This document shows, one piece after another, positions 44,516-52,563 of a stretch of DNA of 64,000 bases. The DNA is taken from the NCBI RefSeq assembly GCF_015477355.1, contig NZ_JADLRJ010000002.1, positions 763,172 through 827,171 on the forward strand. Reading direction: 5' to 3'. The stretch is from Nocardia blacklockiae. GTDB lineage: Bacteria; Actinomycetota; Actinomycetes; Mycobacteriales; Mycobacteriaceae. The stretch's first letter is position 1; each line of letters starts with the position of its first letter. The translations under genes were made by a program, and so were the position numbers. The notes under the pieces are model-generated. The model was not told the DNA's origin and ran no database searches. It was given only the letters and a program-made list of their open reading frames with translations.

Positions 44516-45637
44516 TCAGGAGATGGCGTTGATGGCGGTGGTCAGCTTGGTCTTGAACGCGTCGGGGATCGGCACGTAGCCGGCCTCGTCGAGACCCTTC
44601 TGACCGTTGTTGATCGCCGAGGTCAGGAATGCCTTGACGGCCTTGGCGGTGTCGGCGTCGCTGTACTTCGAGCAGACGATCTCGTAGGTGGCGAGCATGA
44701 TCGGGTAGGCCGCCGAGTCGGTCGGCTTGTAGAACGAGCTGGTGTCGATGACCAGGTCGTTGCCCTGACCGGAGATCTTGGCCGACGCGATGGCCGCGCC
44801 CGCGGACTGGACGTTCAGCTCGACCGGCTTGACGGCCGGGTTGGTGAGGATCCGCGCCACCGAGAGGTTCTGCGACCGCGCGAAGGACCACTCGTTGTAG
44901 GTGATCGAGCCCTTGGTGTTCTTGATCGCGGCCGAGGTGCCCTCGTTGCCCTTGGCGCCCTCGCCGACGCCGCCGGCGAACGACTTGCCCGCGCCCTTGC
45001 CCCACGCGCCCTCGGAGGCGGCGTCCAGGTACTTCTGGAAGTTGTCGGTGGTGCCCGACTCGTCGCTGCGGAAGATCACGTGGATGTCCTGATCCGGCAG
45101 CTTGCTCGCGTTCGCGGTGTTCAGCTTCTGGATCGCGACGTCGTTCCACTTGGTGATCTGGCCGTTGAAGATCTTGGCCGCGGTGGGGCCGTCGAGGACC
45201 AGGTCGCCGACGCCGTCGATGTTGTAGGTGATCGCGATGGGACCGAACACCGTGGGCAGGTTCCACGCCGGCGAGGCGCAGCGGGCGGCGGCCTTGTTCG
45301 GCTCGTCCTTCTTCGCGTCCAGCGGGGAGTCCGAACCGCCGAAATCGGTCTGGCCGCCGATGAACTCGTTCACACCGGCACCCGAGCCGCTGGAGGTGTA
45401 GTCGAGCGTGTGTCCGTCGCAGTTCGACTCGTAGGCGGCGACGAAGCGGTCCATGGCGTTCTTCTGCGCCGAGGAGCCGCTGGCCTTGAGTGCCTTCTTG
45501 CCGCCACAGTCGACGCTGACCGACGACGCGTTGTCGGCGGTACCGGTCGTGTTGTCGTCGCTACCGCAGGCCGACAGGGTAAAAGCACCTGCCGCGGCCA
45601 GCACGCCGAGCAGAGCGCTGCTGCGCTTGAGATTCAC
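44516..45637 (-). CDS. pstS: Phosphate-binding lipoprotein PstS
   Basis: 373 residues from GTG 45637 with GGAGGAA upstream. Signal peptide with lipobox LSAC. Phosphate-site segments: [31 protein letters not shown] and [11 protein letters not shown]. It captures phosphate outside the membrane for PstCAB. A PHO box lies about 150 bp upstream. Confidence 0.95.
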   Translation of the reverse strand: MNLKRSSALLGVLAAAGAFTLSACGSDDNTTGTADNASSVSVDCGGKKALKASGSSAQKNAMDRFVAAYESNCDGHTLDYTSSGSGAGVNEFIGGQTDFGGSDSPLDAKKDEPNKAAARCASPAWNLPTVFGPIAITYNIDGVGDLVLDGPTAAKIFNGQITKWNDVAIQKLNTANASKLPDQDIHVIFRSDESGTTDNFQKYLDAASEGAWGKGAGKSFAGGVGEGAKGNEGTSAAIKNTKGSITYNEWSFARSQNLSVARILTNPAVKPVELNVQSAGAAIASAKISGQGNDLVIDTSSFYKPTDSAAYPIMLATYEIVCSKYSDADTAKAVKAFLTSAINNGQKGLDEAGYVPIPDAFKTKLTTAINAIS

Positions 45638-45787
45638 CTATTCCTCCGGGAATCAGTTCGTACACGCCCGGTCCCTCAACAACCGGACGGGTGCCGTGTG
45701 GTGGCCGTTCACCGAACCTGCGCACCAGGCAGTGGATGCTGCCCAGAAATAACCTAGGTTCGGCCGGTTGACAGTTGGACCTGGCCG

Positions 45788-45805
45788 AGTGAACGCAAGG
45801 TGAAC
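45788..45805 (-). promoter_or_regulatory. PHO box (phosphate-starvation regulator site) for pstSCAB
   Basis: On the minus strand GTTCACC-TTGC-GTTCACT is a direct repeat of the 7-mer GTTCACC with 11-bp period, the PhoP/RegX3 site of actinobacteria. TAGGTT (complement of 45751-45756) is a plausible -10 downstream of it. Confidence 0.82.
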
Positions 45806-45865
45806 AACCCGGCGCGATTCCGCGCCCCTACTGTGACATTTGCCGCAGTGTTACTGCGGTCTCGC

Positions 45866-46804
45866 TCAGCGGGCGGCGTAGGCGGCGTCGACGTGTGCCG
45901 TCGCGAAATCCAGGCGGGTGTAGGTGCGCACCGCCGCCGTGTTGTCCGCCTCGGTGTAGAGCAGCACCTCGCCGAGCCCCCGGTCGCGCAGGTAGTGCAG
46001 GCCCGCGAGGGTCAGCAGCCGCCCGAGTCCGCGGCCCTGCGCGGCGGGATCGACGGCCACCACGTACACCTCGCCCACTGCCGGCTCGCCGCCCTCCGCG
46101 GCGTGCACCTTGGTCCAGTGAAAGCCCAGCATTCGCCGCGGATCGGCGGGGTCGACGGCGATGAACAGGCCCTTCGGATCGAACCAGGGCGACTCCCGGC
46201 GCACGGCGATCTCGCGCTCGCCCCAGCCGCCCTGTTCCGGGTGCCAATCGAACGCGGCGTTGTTGACGCGCAGCAGTTCGGCGTCGTCCGCCGGGCCGGC
46301 GTAGGTGCGCAGCACGATCTCGCCGGACACCGGAAGCTCCGGTAGCTCTGGAGTTGCCAGAGCGCGCCGCATCTGCCACAACTCGCGCGCGACGGTCAGC
46401 CCCAGCCGCCCGGCCACGGCCCGCGCGGGCGCCAGATTGCCGTGTGCCCACACTCGGGCGCCGGGCCCGCCGGCGCTCAGCGCGGTGGACACCAGCGTGG
46501 CCCCGATGCCGCGGCCGCGCTGCTTGGGATCCACCACCGCCTCGGCCATCGCGGGGTGATCGCCATGTGCCGCAACGAGATTCGCGTAACCGAGCACCTC
46601 GCCGTCCAGCGCGGCGACCAGGTGCCGGGCGGGGCTCGCGCCGGTCAGCGAGAGCACCGCCTGCTCGGAGATCGGCGCGACGCCGTCGGCGGCCGTGGCT
46701 CGGTCGAGCACGTCGCGGATCCGGTCCGCGGTGCCGGCGGTGAGTTCGTCGGCCCATCCGGTGAGCACCTGCGCGGCGCCGTCCGGCTCGTCGCGATCGG
46801 TCAC
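45866..46804 (-). CDS. mshD: Mycothiol synthase (MshD)
   Basis: 312 residues from GTG 46804 with GGAGG upstream. Two tandem GNAT domains: the first with VVDPKQRGRGIGATLV, the second with VYVVAVDPAAQGRGLGRLLTLAGLHYL, plus NNAAFDWHPEQGGW, typical of MshD. It acetylates Cys-GlcN-Ins with acetyl-CoA, the last step of mycothiol synthesis, restricting the organism to Actinobacteria. Confidence 0.94.
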   Translation of the reverse strand: MTDRDEPDGAAQVLTGWADELTAGTADRIRDVLDRATAADGVAPISEQAVLSLTGASPARHLVAALDGEVLGYANLVAAHGDHPAMAEAVVDPKQRGRGIGATLVSTALSAGGPGARVWAHGNLAPARAVAGRLGLTVARELWQMRRALATPELPELPVSGEIVLRTYAGPADDAELLRVNNAAFDWHPEQGGWGEREIAVRRESPWFDPKGLFIAVDPADPRRMLGFHWTKVHAAEGGEPAVGEVYVVAVDPAAQGRGLGRLLTLAGLHYLRDRGLGEVLLYTEADNTAAVRTYTRLDFATAHVDAAYAAR

Positions 46805-46868
46805 GCGACGCCTCCTGCCTGTCGTCTGCGGTGTACTCGGCCCTCGTCCGAGAAGTACCACACGCGGG

Positions 46869-47630
46869 TCAGGCGAGGGGGGCGCCGTCGGGTGCGTGCA
46901 GTTCGTCCTCGGGGCCGTCGGTGTCGTCGGGGAAGCTGGTCGGCTCGCCCTTGCCGCTGGTGCGGGCCGGGCGCACGGCCTTGTAGCCCACGTTGCGGAC
47001 CGTGCCGATCAGCGACTCGTACTCGCTGCCGAGCTTGGCGCGCAGCCGCCGCACGTGCACGTCGACCGTGCGGGTGCCGCCGAAGAAGTCGTAGCCCCAC
47101 ACCTCCTGCAGCAGCTGGGCGCGGGTGAACACCCGGCCCGCGTGCTGCGCGAGGTACTTGAGCAGCTCGAACTCCTTGTAGGTGAGGTCGAGCGGGCGGC
47201 CGCGCAGCCGCGCGGTGTAGGTGCCCTCGTCGATCACCAGCTCGCCGAGGGTGATCTTGCCGCTGTTCTCGGGGCTGGCCGCGCCGCCGTTGCGGGCCAC
47301 CAGCAGCCGCAGCCGGGCGTCGAGTTCGGCCGGGCCGGTACCCGGTAACAGGATGTCGTCCAGGCCCCAGTCGGCGTTCACCGCCACCAGGCCTCCCTCG
47401 GTGAGCACCGCGACGACCGGCACCGACGACCCGGTGCTGCCGAGCAGCCGGCACAGCCCGCGGGCCGCCGCCAGATCGGTTCTCGCATCCACCAACGCGA
47501 CATCCGCGGTGCCCGCCTCCAGCAGCGAGGCCACCTCGGTCGGCGCCGGCCGGACGTTGTGCGGCAACAGCGCCAACGACGGCAACACCGACTCCGGATT
47601 CGGGTCGGAGGTCAGCAGGAGCAGCTCCAC
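46869..47630 (-). CDS. glnR: GlnR-type orphan response regulator
   Basis: 253 residues from GTG 47630, preceded by GGGAGGAG. The receiver-like domain (1-115) keeps an Asp in VALVDARTD but lacks the full acidic pocket, as in atypical GlnR. The OmpR-type winged helix (130-225) contains [20 protein letters not shown] and [18 protein letters not shown]. It controls nitrogen assimilation genes. No histidine kinase is adjacent, as expected. It ends 64 bp before mshD, as in Rv0818-Rv0819 order. Confidence 0.9.
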   Translation of the reverse strand: MELLLLTSDPNPESVLPSLALLPHNVRPAPTEVASLLEAGTADVALVDARTDLAAARGLCRLLGSTGSSVPVVAVLTEGGLVAVNADWGLDDILLPGTGPAELDARLRLLVARNGGAASPENSGKITLGELVIDEGTYTARLRGRPLDLTYKEFELLKYLAQHAGRVFTRAQLLQEVWGYDFFGGTRTVDVHVRRLRAKLGSEYESLIGTVRNVGYKAVRPARTSGKGEPTSFPDDTDGPEDELHAPDGAPLA

Positions 47631-47843
47631 CAGCTCTCCTCCCAATCTGGCATGTCCGCGGCAACTTCGATGTCATTCGCGAATTCATGCTCGTCCGCAC
47701 ATATAATTCGTGCCTACATTAGCGCGTCGGGACCGATGACCACGCATTCCAGGCAACCCACGTACGCGAGGCGCGGCGTAGGGCGGGGTGCGGGAACCCC
47801 ACACGATGGGGCCCGGCCCGGCGGCAACAGATATCGTGCCTGT

Positions 47844-48785
47844 ATGGGTAACTCACCGGGCACGCCCGACGCTCGGGCACCGCACGACCGCCGGCCCGGC
47901 GAGGAACTGTCCCCGCACGCGGCCGTCGGCGCGAGTCCGCGCGGGGTCGGGCGGAAGCGCCGGATCGTCGGCGGTTTGGTGCTGCTGGTGGCGCTCGCGG
48001 TGGTGGCGGATTTCACCGCCGCCGCCTACTCGGAGTATCGCGTCTCGCGCTCGCTGCGCGCGGGCGGCGAGCTGAGCGCCGACCCCGAGGTGACCATCCA
48101 CGGCTTCCCGTACGTCCTGCAGGCGCTGCGTAGCGATTATCACAACGTCGAGATCCGCGCCCATGCCGATCGGCGCGACATCCCCGGCGAGATCCTGGTC
48201 GAGGCCACCCTCAACGGCGTGCACCTGCCGACCGCCGACCTCATCGACGGCCGGATGCGCTCGGTGCCGGTGGACCGGGTCGCGGGCCGCATGCGTATCG
48301 AACCGGTCGAGCTGGGCCGGCTGTTCCACATTCCGGATCTGCAGCTGACCGGCCCGCCGGCGGACAAGTCCGACGGCACGGGCGGTTCCGGCGGCACCGG
48401 CTCGACCACCCAGGGCGCCTACATCCTCACCGGGACCATCCCGGCCGGCGCCGAGACGAGCACCAGCGAGAGCACCGACGCCGACAGCGACAAGGTCAGT
48501 GTCAGCGTCAAGGTCAATCTGCTGCTCGACGGCGACCAGGTCCGCATCATCGCGACCGACCTGTACCGCGAGAAGACCCCCGACACCGCCGCCATCACCC
48601 AGACCACCCAGCGCCCCGAGCTCGACAAGGCCGCGGTGCTGGCCCGCTTCACCCGCACCATCGACACCAGGGACCTGCCGTTCGGGGTGCACCCGACCAA
48701 GGTCCAGGCACTCGGCGGCAACATCATCGTCGAAGGCGAGGGCGAGAACATGACCATCGATATGAACAGGTTCGCGCGGCCATGA
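47844..48785 (+). CDS. DUF2993 protein, LmeA-like
   Basis: 313 residues from ATG 47844. A polar N-terminus, one membrane anchor (about 47-63, IVGGLVLLVALAVVADFTAAAY) and an extracytoplasmic DUF2993 domain with VTIHGFPYVLQALRSDYHNVEI and GVHPTKVQALGGNIIVEGEG. The Rv0817c homologue LmeA helps elongate lipomannan in mycobacteria; position beside glnR and the thioredoxin gene supports orthology. A Ser/Thr/Asp-rich insert lies near 188-215. The stop overlaps the next start (ATGA). Confidence 0.82.
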   Translation: MGNSPGTPDARAPHDRRPGEELSPHAAVGASPRGVGRKRRIVGGLVLLVALAVVADFTAAAYSEYRVSRSLRAGGELSADPEVTIHGFPYVLQALRSDYHNVEIRAHADRRDIPGEILVEATLNGVHLPTADLIDGRMRSVPVDRVAGRMRIEPVELGRLFHIPDLQLTGPPADKSDGTGGSGGTGSTTQGAYILTGTIPAGAETSTSESTDADSDKVSVSVKVNLLLDGDQVRIIATDLYREKTPDTAAITQTTQRPELDKAAVLARFTRTIDTRDLPFGVHPTKVQALGGNIIVEGEGENMTIDMNRFARP

Positions 48786-49237
48786 CCGAGATCACGATCC
48801 TGGTGCTCGTGCTGGCGGCCGGCGTGGCCGTCGGCCTGTTGCTGCGCTATCGCGCCGGCCGGGTGCGCGCCACCGCGCCCGCGCCCGCCGATGCCGACGC
48901 CGCGACGCGCAACCGGCTGCTGGCCGCGGTCGGCGTCACCGGCGCCGCGCCCGCGGTCCTGCATTTCTCCGCCGACTGGTGCGGGCCGTGCGACGCGGTG
49001 CGCCAGGTCGTCGCGGGCGTGGTCGCCGATCTCGCCGACGCCCCGCAGCCGCCGCTGGACATCGAGGTCGACATCGACGCCCAGCCCGCGCTGGCCAAGG
49101 AACTGAACGTCCTGTCGCTGCCGACCACGTTCATCTTCGACGCCGACGGCCGCGAGCGCTTCCGCATCTCCGGCGTCCCGAAGGCCACCGACCTGCACAG
49201 CGCCCTCACTCCGCTGACCGTGCGCAACGCTGCTTAA
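48782..49237 (+). CDS. Membrane-anchored thioredoxin-family protein
   Basis: 151 residues: N-terminal helix (4-20), then a thioredoxin fold with WCGPC in FSADWCGPCDAV and the cis-Pro region SLPTTFIF. Probably a periplasm-facing thiol reductase, Rv0816c (thiX) type. Translationally coupled to the DUF2993 gene. It precedes the cysteine leader and sulfurtransferase genes. Confidence 0.88.
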   Translation: MTEITILVLVLAAGVAVGLLLRYRAGRVRATAPAPADADAATRNRLLAAVGVTGAAPAVLHFSADWCGPCDAVRQVVAGVVADLADAPQPPLDIEVDIDAQPALAKELNVLSLPTTFIFDADGRERFRISGVPKATDLHSALTPLTVRNAA

Positions 49238-49282
49238 TAGCCGAATTTCGGACCCCGGGTCCAATTCCCGGGCAGAACCGGG

Positions 49283-49288
49283 TAAACT
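49283..49288 (+). promoter_or_regulatory. -10 element for the cysteine leader
   Basis: TAAACT with 7 bp to the GTG at 49296 places the transcription start on or next to the start codon, so the leader is translated leaderlessly. The -35 is poor. Confidence 0.65.
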
Positions 49289-49295
49289 GCTAACC

Positions 49296-49382
49296 GTGCA
49301 AACCCGCCGAGAGCTGATGCTCACCCGACGCCGCACAGTAGATCTGTGCCGCCTCGGCGGTTGTTGCTGCCTGTGCATGTAG
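49296..49382 (+). CDS. Poly-cysteine leader peptide
   Basis: 28 codons from GTG 49296: the second half reads VDLCRLGGCCCLCM, with five of the last eleven residues cysteine and three in a row. It is leaderless and is followed at once by an intrinsic terminator, then by sulfur genes. Poly-cysteine leaderless small ORFs acting as cysteine-responsive attenuators are described in mycobacteria; this is the same design. Confidence 0.85.
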   Translation: MQTRRELMLTRRRTVDLCRLGGCCCLCM

Positions 49383-49424
49383 CCGGTCGGCCTTTCGCTG
49401 TCCTTCTGACGCCGACCGGTTTTT
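49382..49424 (+). terminator. Intrinsic terminator/attenuator after the cysteine leader
   Basis: GCCGGTCGGC (49382-49391) pairs with GCCGACCGGT (49411-49420), followed by TTTTT (49420-49424). It starts inside the leader stop codon, so the terminating ribosome would contact the left arm. Confidence 0.8.
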
Positions 49425-49502
49425 CCACCGCTCGTGATCTCGCGATTCCGGTGATCTGGCACGACCTGACAGATAAGCCCATGCAGCGCAGGAGTTCTTC
49501 CG

Positions 49503-50006
49503 ATGTCTCACACCAGCACAAACTCTGATGCCTTACCAGGACAGACAGGCGACCGCGTCGATGTGCGCGGTCCGCGTTTCGCCGCCTGGATCACCACGGG
49601 CGTGCTCGTCCTCGTGCTGATCGCCGCGGCGTTCTCCACCCCGCTCGCGGCCGTGCTGATCGGATTGCAGGCGGTGGTGTTCGCGCTCGGCGCGCTCTAC
49701 GGACCGCGGCGCAGTCCCTACGGCCGGGTGTACGCGGCCGTGGTCGCCCCGCGCAACGGTCCCGTGAAGGAGACCGAGCCGACCCCGCCGCTGCGGTTCG
49801 CGCAGTTGGTCGGCGGAGTGTTCGCGGTGCTCAGCTTCGTCGGCTTCGTGGTCGGCAGTACCGTCGTCGGCGCGATCTTCGCCGGCTTCGCGCTGTTCGC
49901 GGCGTTCCTGAACGCGGCCTTCGGCATCTGCCTGGGCTGCCTGCTGTACCCCTTCGTCCAGCGGCTGCTCCCCCGGTCGGCCGCGCCGACAAATTCCCCC
50001 ACCTAG
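49503..50006 (+). CDS. DUF4395 membrane protein
   Basis: 167 residues with about four hydrophobic helices. The family motif GICLGCLLYP near the C-terminus provides a CxxC-like Cys pair at the membrane. In actinobacteria it is regularly found upstream of CysA/SseC; a role in moving sulfane sulfur or sulfur compounds across the membrane is plausible but unproven. First structural gene behind the cysteine attenuator. Confidence 0.85.
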   Translation: MSHTSTNSDALPGQTGDRVDVRGPRFAAWITTGVLVLVLIAAAFSTPLAAVLIGLQAVVFALGALYGPRRSPYGRVYAAVVAPRNGPVKETEPTPPLRFAQLVGGVFAVLSFVGFVVGSTVVGAIFAGFALFAAFLNAAFGICLGCLLYPFVQRLLPRSAAPTNSPT

Positions 50007-50034
50007 CCCGGTAAGTCACATCGAAAGGAACAAC

Positions 50035-50868
50035 ATGGCTCGCTCCGATGTCCTGGTCTCCGCAGACTGGGTCGAAGAGAACCTCAACGCCCCCGGCGTC
50101 GTCATCGTCGAGGTGGACGAGGACACCTCGGCCTACGACACGGGTCACATCGAGAACGCCGTGAAGATCGACTGGAAGAAGGATCTGCAGGATCCGGTTC
50201 GGCGTGACTTCGTCAACCGGGAGCAGTTCTCCGACCTGCTGTCGGCGCGCGGTATCGGCAACGACGACACCGTGGTGCTCTACGGCGGCAACAACAACTG
50301 GTTCGCGGCGTACGCGTACTGGTACTTCAAGCTGTACGGCCACCAGAACGTCAAGCTGCTCGACGGCGGCCGCAAGAAGTGGGAGCTCGACGGCCGCCCG
50401 CTGTCGACCGACGCCGTGACCCGCCCGGCCACCACCTACAAGGCCGGCGAGCAGGACCTGTCGATCCGCGCCTTCCGCGACGACGCCATCCAGGCCATCG
50501 GCAGCAAGAACCTGGTCGACGTGCGTTCGCCCGACGAGTTCTCCGGCAAGATCCTGGCGCCCGCGCACCTGCCGCAGGAGCAGAGCCAGCGGCCCGGCCA
50601 CATCCCCGGCGCCATCAACGTCCCGTGGTCCAAGGCCGCGAACGAGGACGGCACCTTCAAGTCCGACGAGGAACTGGCCGCCCTCTACAAGGAGGCGGGC
50701 CTCGACGGCGAGAAGGAGACCATCGCCTACTGCCGTATCGGCGAGCGTTCCTCGCACACCTGGTTCGTGCTGCAGGAGCTGCTCGGCCACAAGAACGTCA
50801 AGAACTACGACGGGAGCTGGACCGAGTACGGCTCCCTCGTGGGTGCACCGATCGAGTTGGGAGCCTAA
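50035..50868 (+). CDS. cysA: Thiosulfate sulfurtransferase CysA (rhodanese)
   Basis: 277 residues, two rhodanese domains. The N-terminal domain starts VLVSADWVEENLN; the C-terminal active loop is YCRIGERSSH with the catalytic Cys. LVDVRSPDEFSG marks the second domain. It transfers sulfane sulfur from thiosulfate. AAAGGA precedes the ATG. It lies between DUF4395 and DUF1416 as in Rv0815c-Rv0814c. Confidence 0.92.
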   Translation: MARSDVLVSADWVEENLNAPGVVIVEVDEDTSAYDTGHIENAVKIDWKKDLQDPVRRDFVNREQFSDLLSARGIGNDDTVVLYGGNNNWFAAYAYWYFKLYGHQNVKLLDGGRKKWELDGRPLSTDAVTRPATTYKAGEQDLSIRAFRDDAIQAIGSKNLVDVRSPDEFSGKILAPAHLPQEQSQRPGHIPGAINVPWSKAANEDGTFKSDEELAALYKEAGLDGEKETIAYCRIGERSSHTWFVLQELLGHKNVKNYDGSWTEYGSLVGAPIELGA

Positions 50869-50870
50869 CC

Positions 50871-51176
50871 ATGTGCGCAGCACCTACCCAGGGCCAGGCC
50901 CTGCCGGCCAACGTGGACACCGAGAAGGAAACCGTCCTCACCGGACGCGTACTCGACGCCGACGGCAACCCCGTAGGTGGCGCGTTCGTCCGGCTGCTGG
51001 ACTCCAGTGACGAATTCACCGCCGAGGTGGTCGCCTCCGGCACCGGCGATTTCCGCTTCTTCGCCGCGCCGGGCGACTGGACCATCCGGGCGCTGTCGTC
51101 GGCCGGCAACGGCTCGGCGGCCGTGCGGCCCGAGGGCGCCGGCATCCACAGCGTGGACGTCAAGGTCGCCAAGTAG
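50871..51176 (+). CDS. sseC: DUF1416 protein (SseC)
   Basis: 101 residues beginning MCAAPTQGQALP. A single beta-sandwich domain (VLTGRVLDADGNPVGGAFVRLLDSS) like a carboxypeptidase regulatory or transthyretin-like fold. Two base pairs separate it from cysA. Function unknown but always with CysA-type rhodanese, so probably a partner in sulfur transfer; the N-terminal Cys is notable. Confidence 0.88.
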   Translation: MCAAPTQGQALPANVDTEKETVLTGRVLDADGNPVGGAFVRLLDSSDEFTAEVVASGTGDFRFFAAPGDWTIRALSSAGNGSAAVRPEGAGIHSVDVKVAK

Positions 51177-51200
51177 AGCACCTCGCGGCGCAGGCCGGAA

Positions 51201-51232
51201 CGGCCCCGGGAACATGTTCCCGGGGCCGTTTT
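51201..51232 (+). terminator. Terminator of the sulfur operon
   Basis: A perfect 28-bp palindrome (51201-51228), left half CGGCCCCGGGAACA, followed by TTTT. Confidence 0.9.
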
Positions 51233-51266
51233 CGTATCCGCGGACCGGGTCGTTAAACTTCGGGAT

Positions 51267-51362
51267 GTGGTCCTTGCCTTCGAGATTCTGCTGGTTCTCG
51301 TCTCCGTGCTGATCGCCTGGTTCGGTCTGTACGTCCTCTACCGGCTGTTCACCGAGTCGTGA
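51267..51362 (+). CDS. 31-residue single-helix membrane microprotein
   Basis: GTG 51267 to TGA 51362. The product starts [18 protein letters not shown] and ends [10 protein letters not shown]: one transmembrane helix. TAAACT (51254-51259) is 7 bp upstream of the GTG, predicting a leaderless message. Its stop overlaps the start of the nitrobindin gene (GTGA), so the two are coupled. I recall similar short proteins in this place in related genomes, but cannot confirm. Confidence 0.72.
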   Translation: MVLAFEILLVLVSVLIAWFGLYVLYRLFTES

Positions 51363-52096
51363 CAGAGTCGGCGCGCGAGAACGTCGACAAAGCAACACCG
51401 AACGGCACGGCGGACGAGACGCCGGCCGCTCGCACGGACGGCGACGCCCGCCGCGGCGCTGCCGAGGATGCCGCGCGCCGCAGTGGCGACCAGGCGGTCG
51501 CCGAGGCGGCCGAGCGCGCGAAAACCACGGCCGCCCGCAACATTCCGCAGCTGCCGGGCCTGCCGCTGCCCGAGGACACCGCGAATCTGCGCGAGGGGCC
51601 GGATCTGAGTTCGTCCATGCTGGCGCTGCTGCCCCTGGTGGGCGTCTGGCGCGGCGAGGGCGAGGGCAACGATCCCGAGCGCGGCGACTACCACTTCGGT
51701 CAGCAGCTCATCGTGTCCCACGACGGCGGCGACTACCTGGCCTGGGACTCGCGGTCCTGGGTGCTCGACAGCGACGGCAAGTACACCGGCCCCGATCTGC
51801 GGGAGAGCGGTTTCTGGCGGGTCGGCATCGACGGCGACGACGAGGTCATCGAACTCCTGCTGACGCACAGCTCCGGCATCGTCGAGTTGTTCTACGGCCA
51901 GGCGCTCACCCAGTCCTCCTGGGAACTCGCGACCGATGTGGTGATCCGCAGCCAGTCCGGCGCGGTCGTCGGCGGCGCCAAGCGCCTGTACGGCATCGTC
52001 GAAGGCGGCGACCTCGGCTACGTCGAGGAGCGCGTAAAAGCGGACGGTGCCCTCGAACCCCGCCTCTCCGCACGTCTCCAGCGCTACATCGGCTGA
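51359..52096 (+). CDS. Nitrobindin-like heme-binding beta-barrel protein
   Basis: 245 residues. An N-terminal Ala/Arg-rich disordered region (1-75) precedes the fatty-acid-binding-protein-like barrel (80-245) with [14 protein letters not shown] (GxWxGxG signature), [17 protein letters not shown] and [15 protein letters not shown]. The Rv0813c homologue is a heme-binding nitrobindin-type protein that can oxidise or isomerise reactive nitrogen species. Coupled to the microprotein before it. Confidence 0.85.
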   Translation: MTESARENVDKATPNGTADETPAARTDGDARRGAAEDAARRSGDQAVAEAAERAKTTAARNIPQLPGLPLPEDTANLREGPDLSSSMLALLPLVGVWRGEGEGNDPERGDYHFGQQLIVSHDGGDYLAWDSRSWVLDSDGKYTGPDLRESGFWRVGIDGDDEVIELLLTHSSGIVELFYGQALTQSSWELATDVVIRSQSGAVVGGAKRLYGIVEGGDLGYVEERVKADGALEPRLSARLQRYIG

Positions 52097-52140
52097 GCGG
52101 TACTCGATCGGTCGGCGTCACCGCGCCCCCGGAAATGGAA

Positions 52141-52346
52141 CGACCCCCGAGCCTTATCGCGGAGGGGGTCCTCTCGCGATCCCGGTCGGACGAACCGGGG
52201 GCTCGGGGGTCGGGTGGCCGCCTGGGATTAGCTCCGCGCTCGCGCGAACGAGAATCCGTTGGCAGCGGTGGCGCTAGCTGGCAGCCACCTCACGTGTCCG
52301 CAAAATACTCATATCTTCGAACCACCTCCTTTCCCGTGTACACACG
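52141..52346 (-). ncRNA. Putative short structured transcript carrying a 12-codon ORF
   Basis: A minus-strand promoter at 52347-52375 would launch an RNA of about 200 nt. It contains a strong AGGAGG site, a 12-codon ORF and a highly folded 3' end. CGACCCCCGAGCC (52141-52153) pairs with 52200-52212 over 13 bp and encloses two more hairpins, ATCGCG/CGCGAT and CCCGGT/ACCGGG. The 3' structure may double as the bidirectional terminator for the nitrobindin gene. The next minus-strand genes lie beyond convergent genes, so the RNA appears free-standing. Confidence 0.55.
52274..52312 (-). CDS. Putative 12-residue peptide MSILRTREVAAS
   Basis: ATG 52312 to TAG 52274. AAAGGAGG (core complement of 52325-52330) is one of the strongest ribosome sites in the window, with 12 nt to the ATG, somewhat long. 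Hairpin GGTGGC/GCCACC surrounds the stop codon. No repeated or rare codons that would mark an amino acid sensor. Confidence 0.4.
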   Translation of the reverse strand: MSILRTREVAAS

Positions 52347-52375
52347 AATCTAGTGGGCGTTCCGCCGGTCGGCAA
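52347..52375 (-). promoter_or_regulatory. Consensus-like promoter of the short minus-strand transcript
   Basis: -35 TTGCCG (complement of 52370-52375), 17-bp spacer, -10 TAGATT (complement of 52347-52352). The palindrome GTGTACAC (52336-52343) overlaps the expected start site and could be an operator. Confidence 0.65.
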
Positions 52376-52563
52376 CGGATTTTCGCGCGCAGCGGAAGTG
52401 CAGGTGGGAGGGAATTTCCGGGCCTGCGGAGTGGTTGCGGCGGATCTTGTTGGGCGGCCCCGCATTCGTACTCGCGTACTCGTGCGCCAACGCCCTGCGT
52501 GGGGCCGACGGACGGTTGCTCGCAGCCGCGGCGCAGTTCAGTGGGGATGGGTGGCGATGCCGC

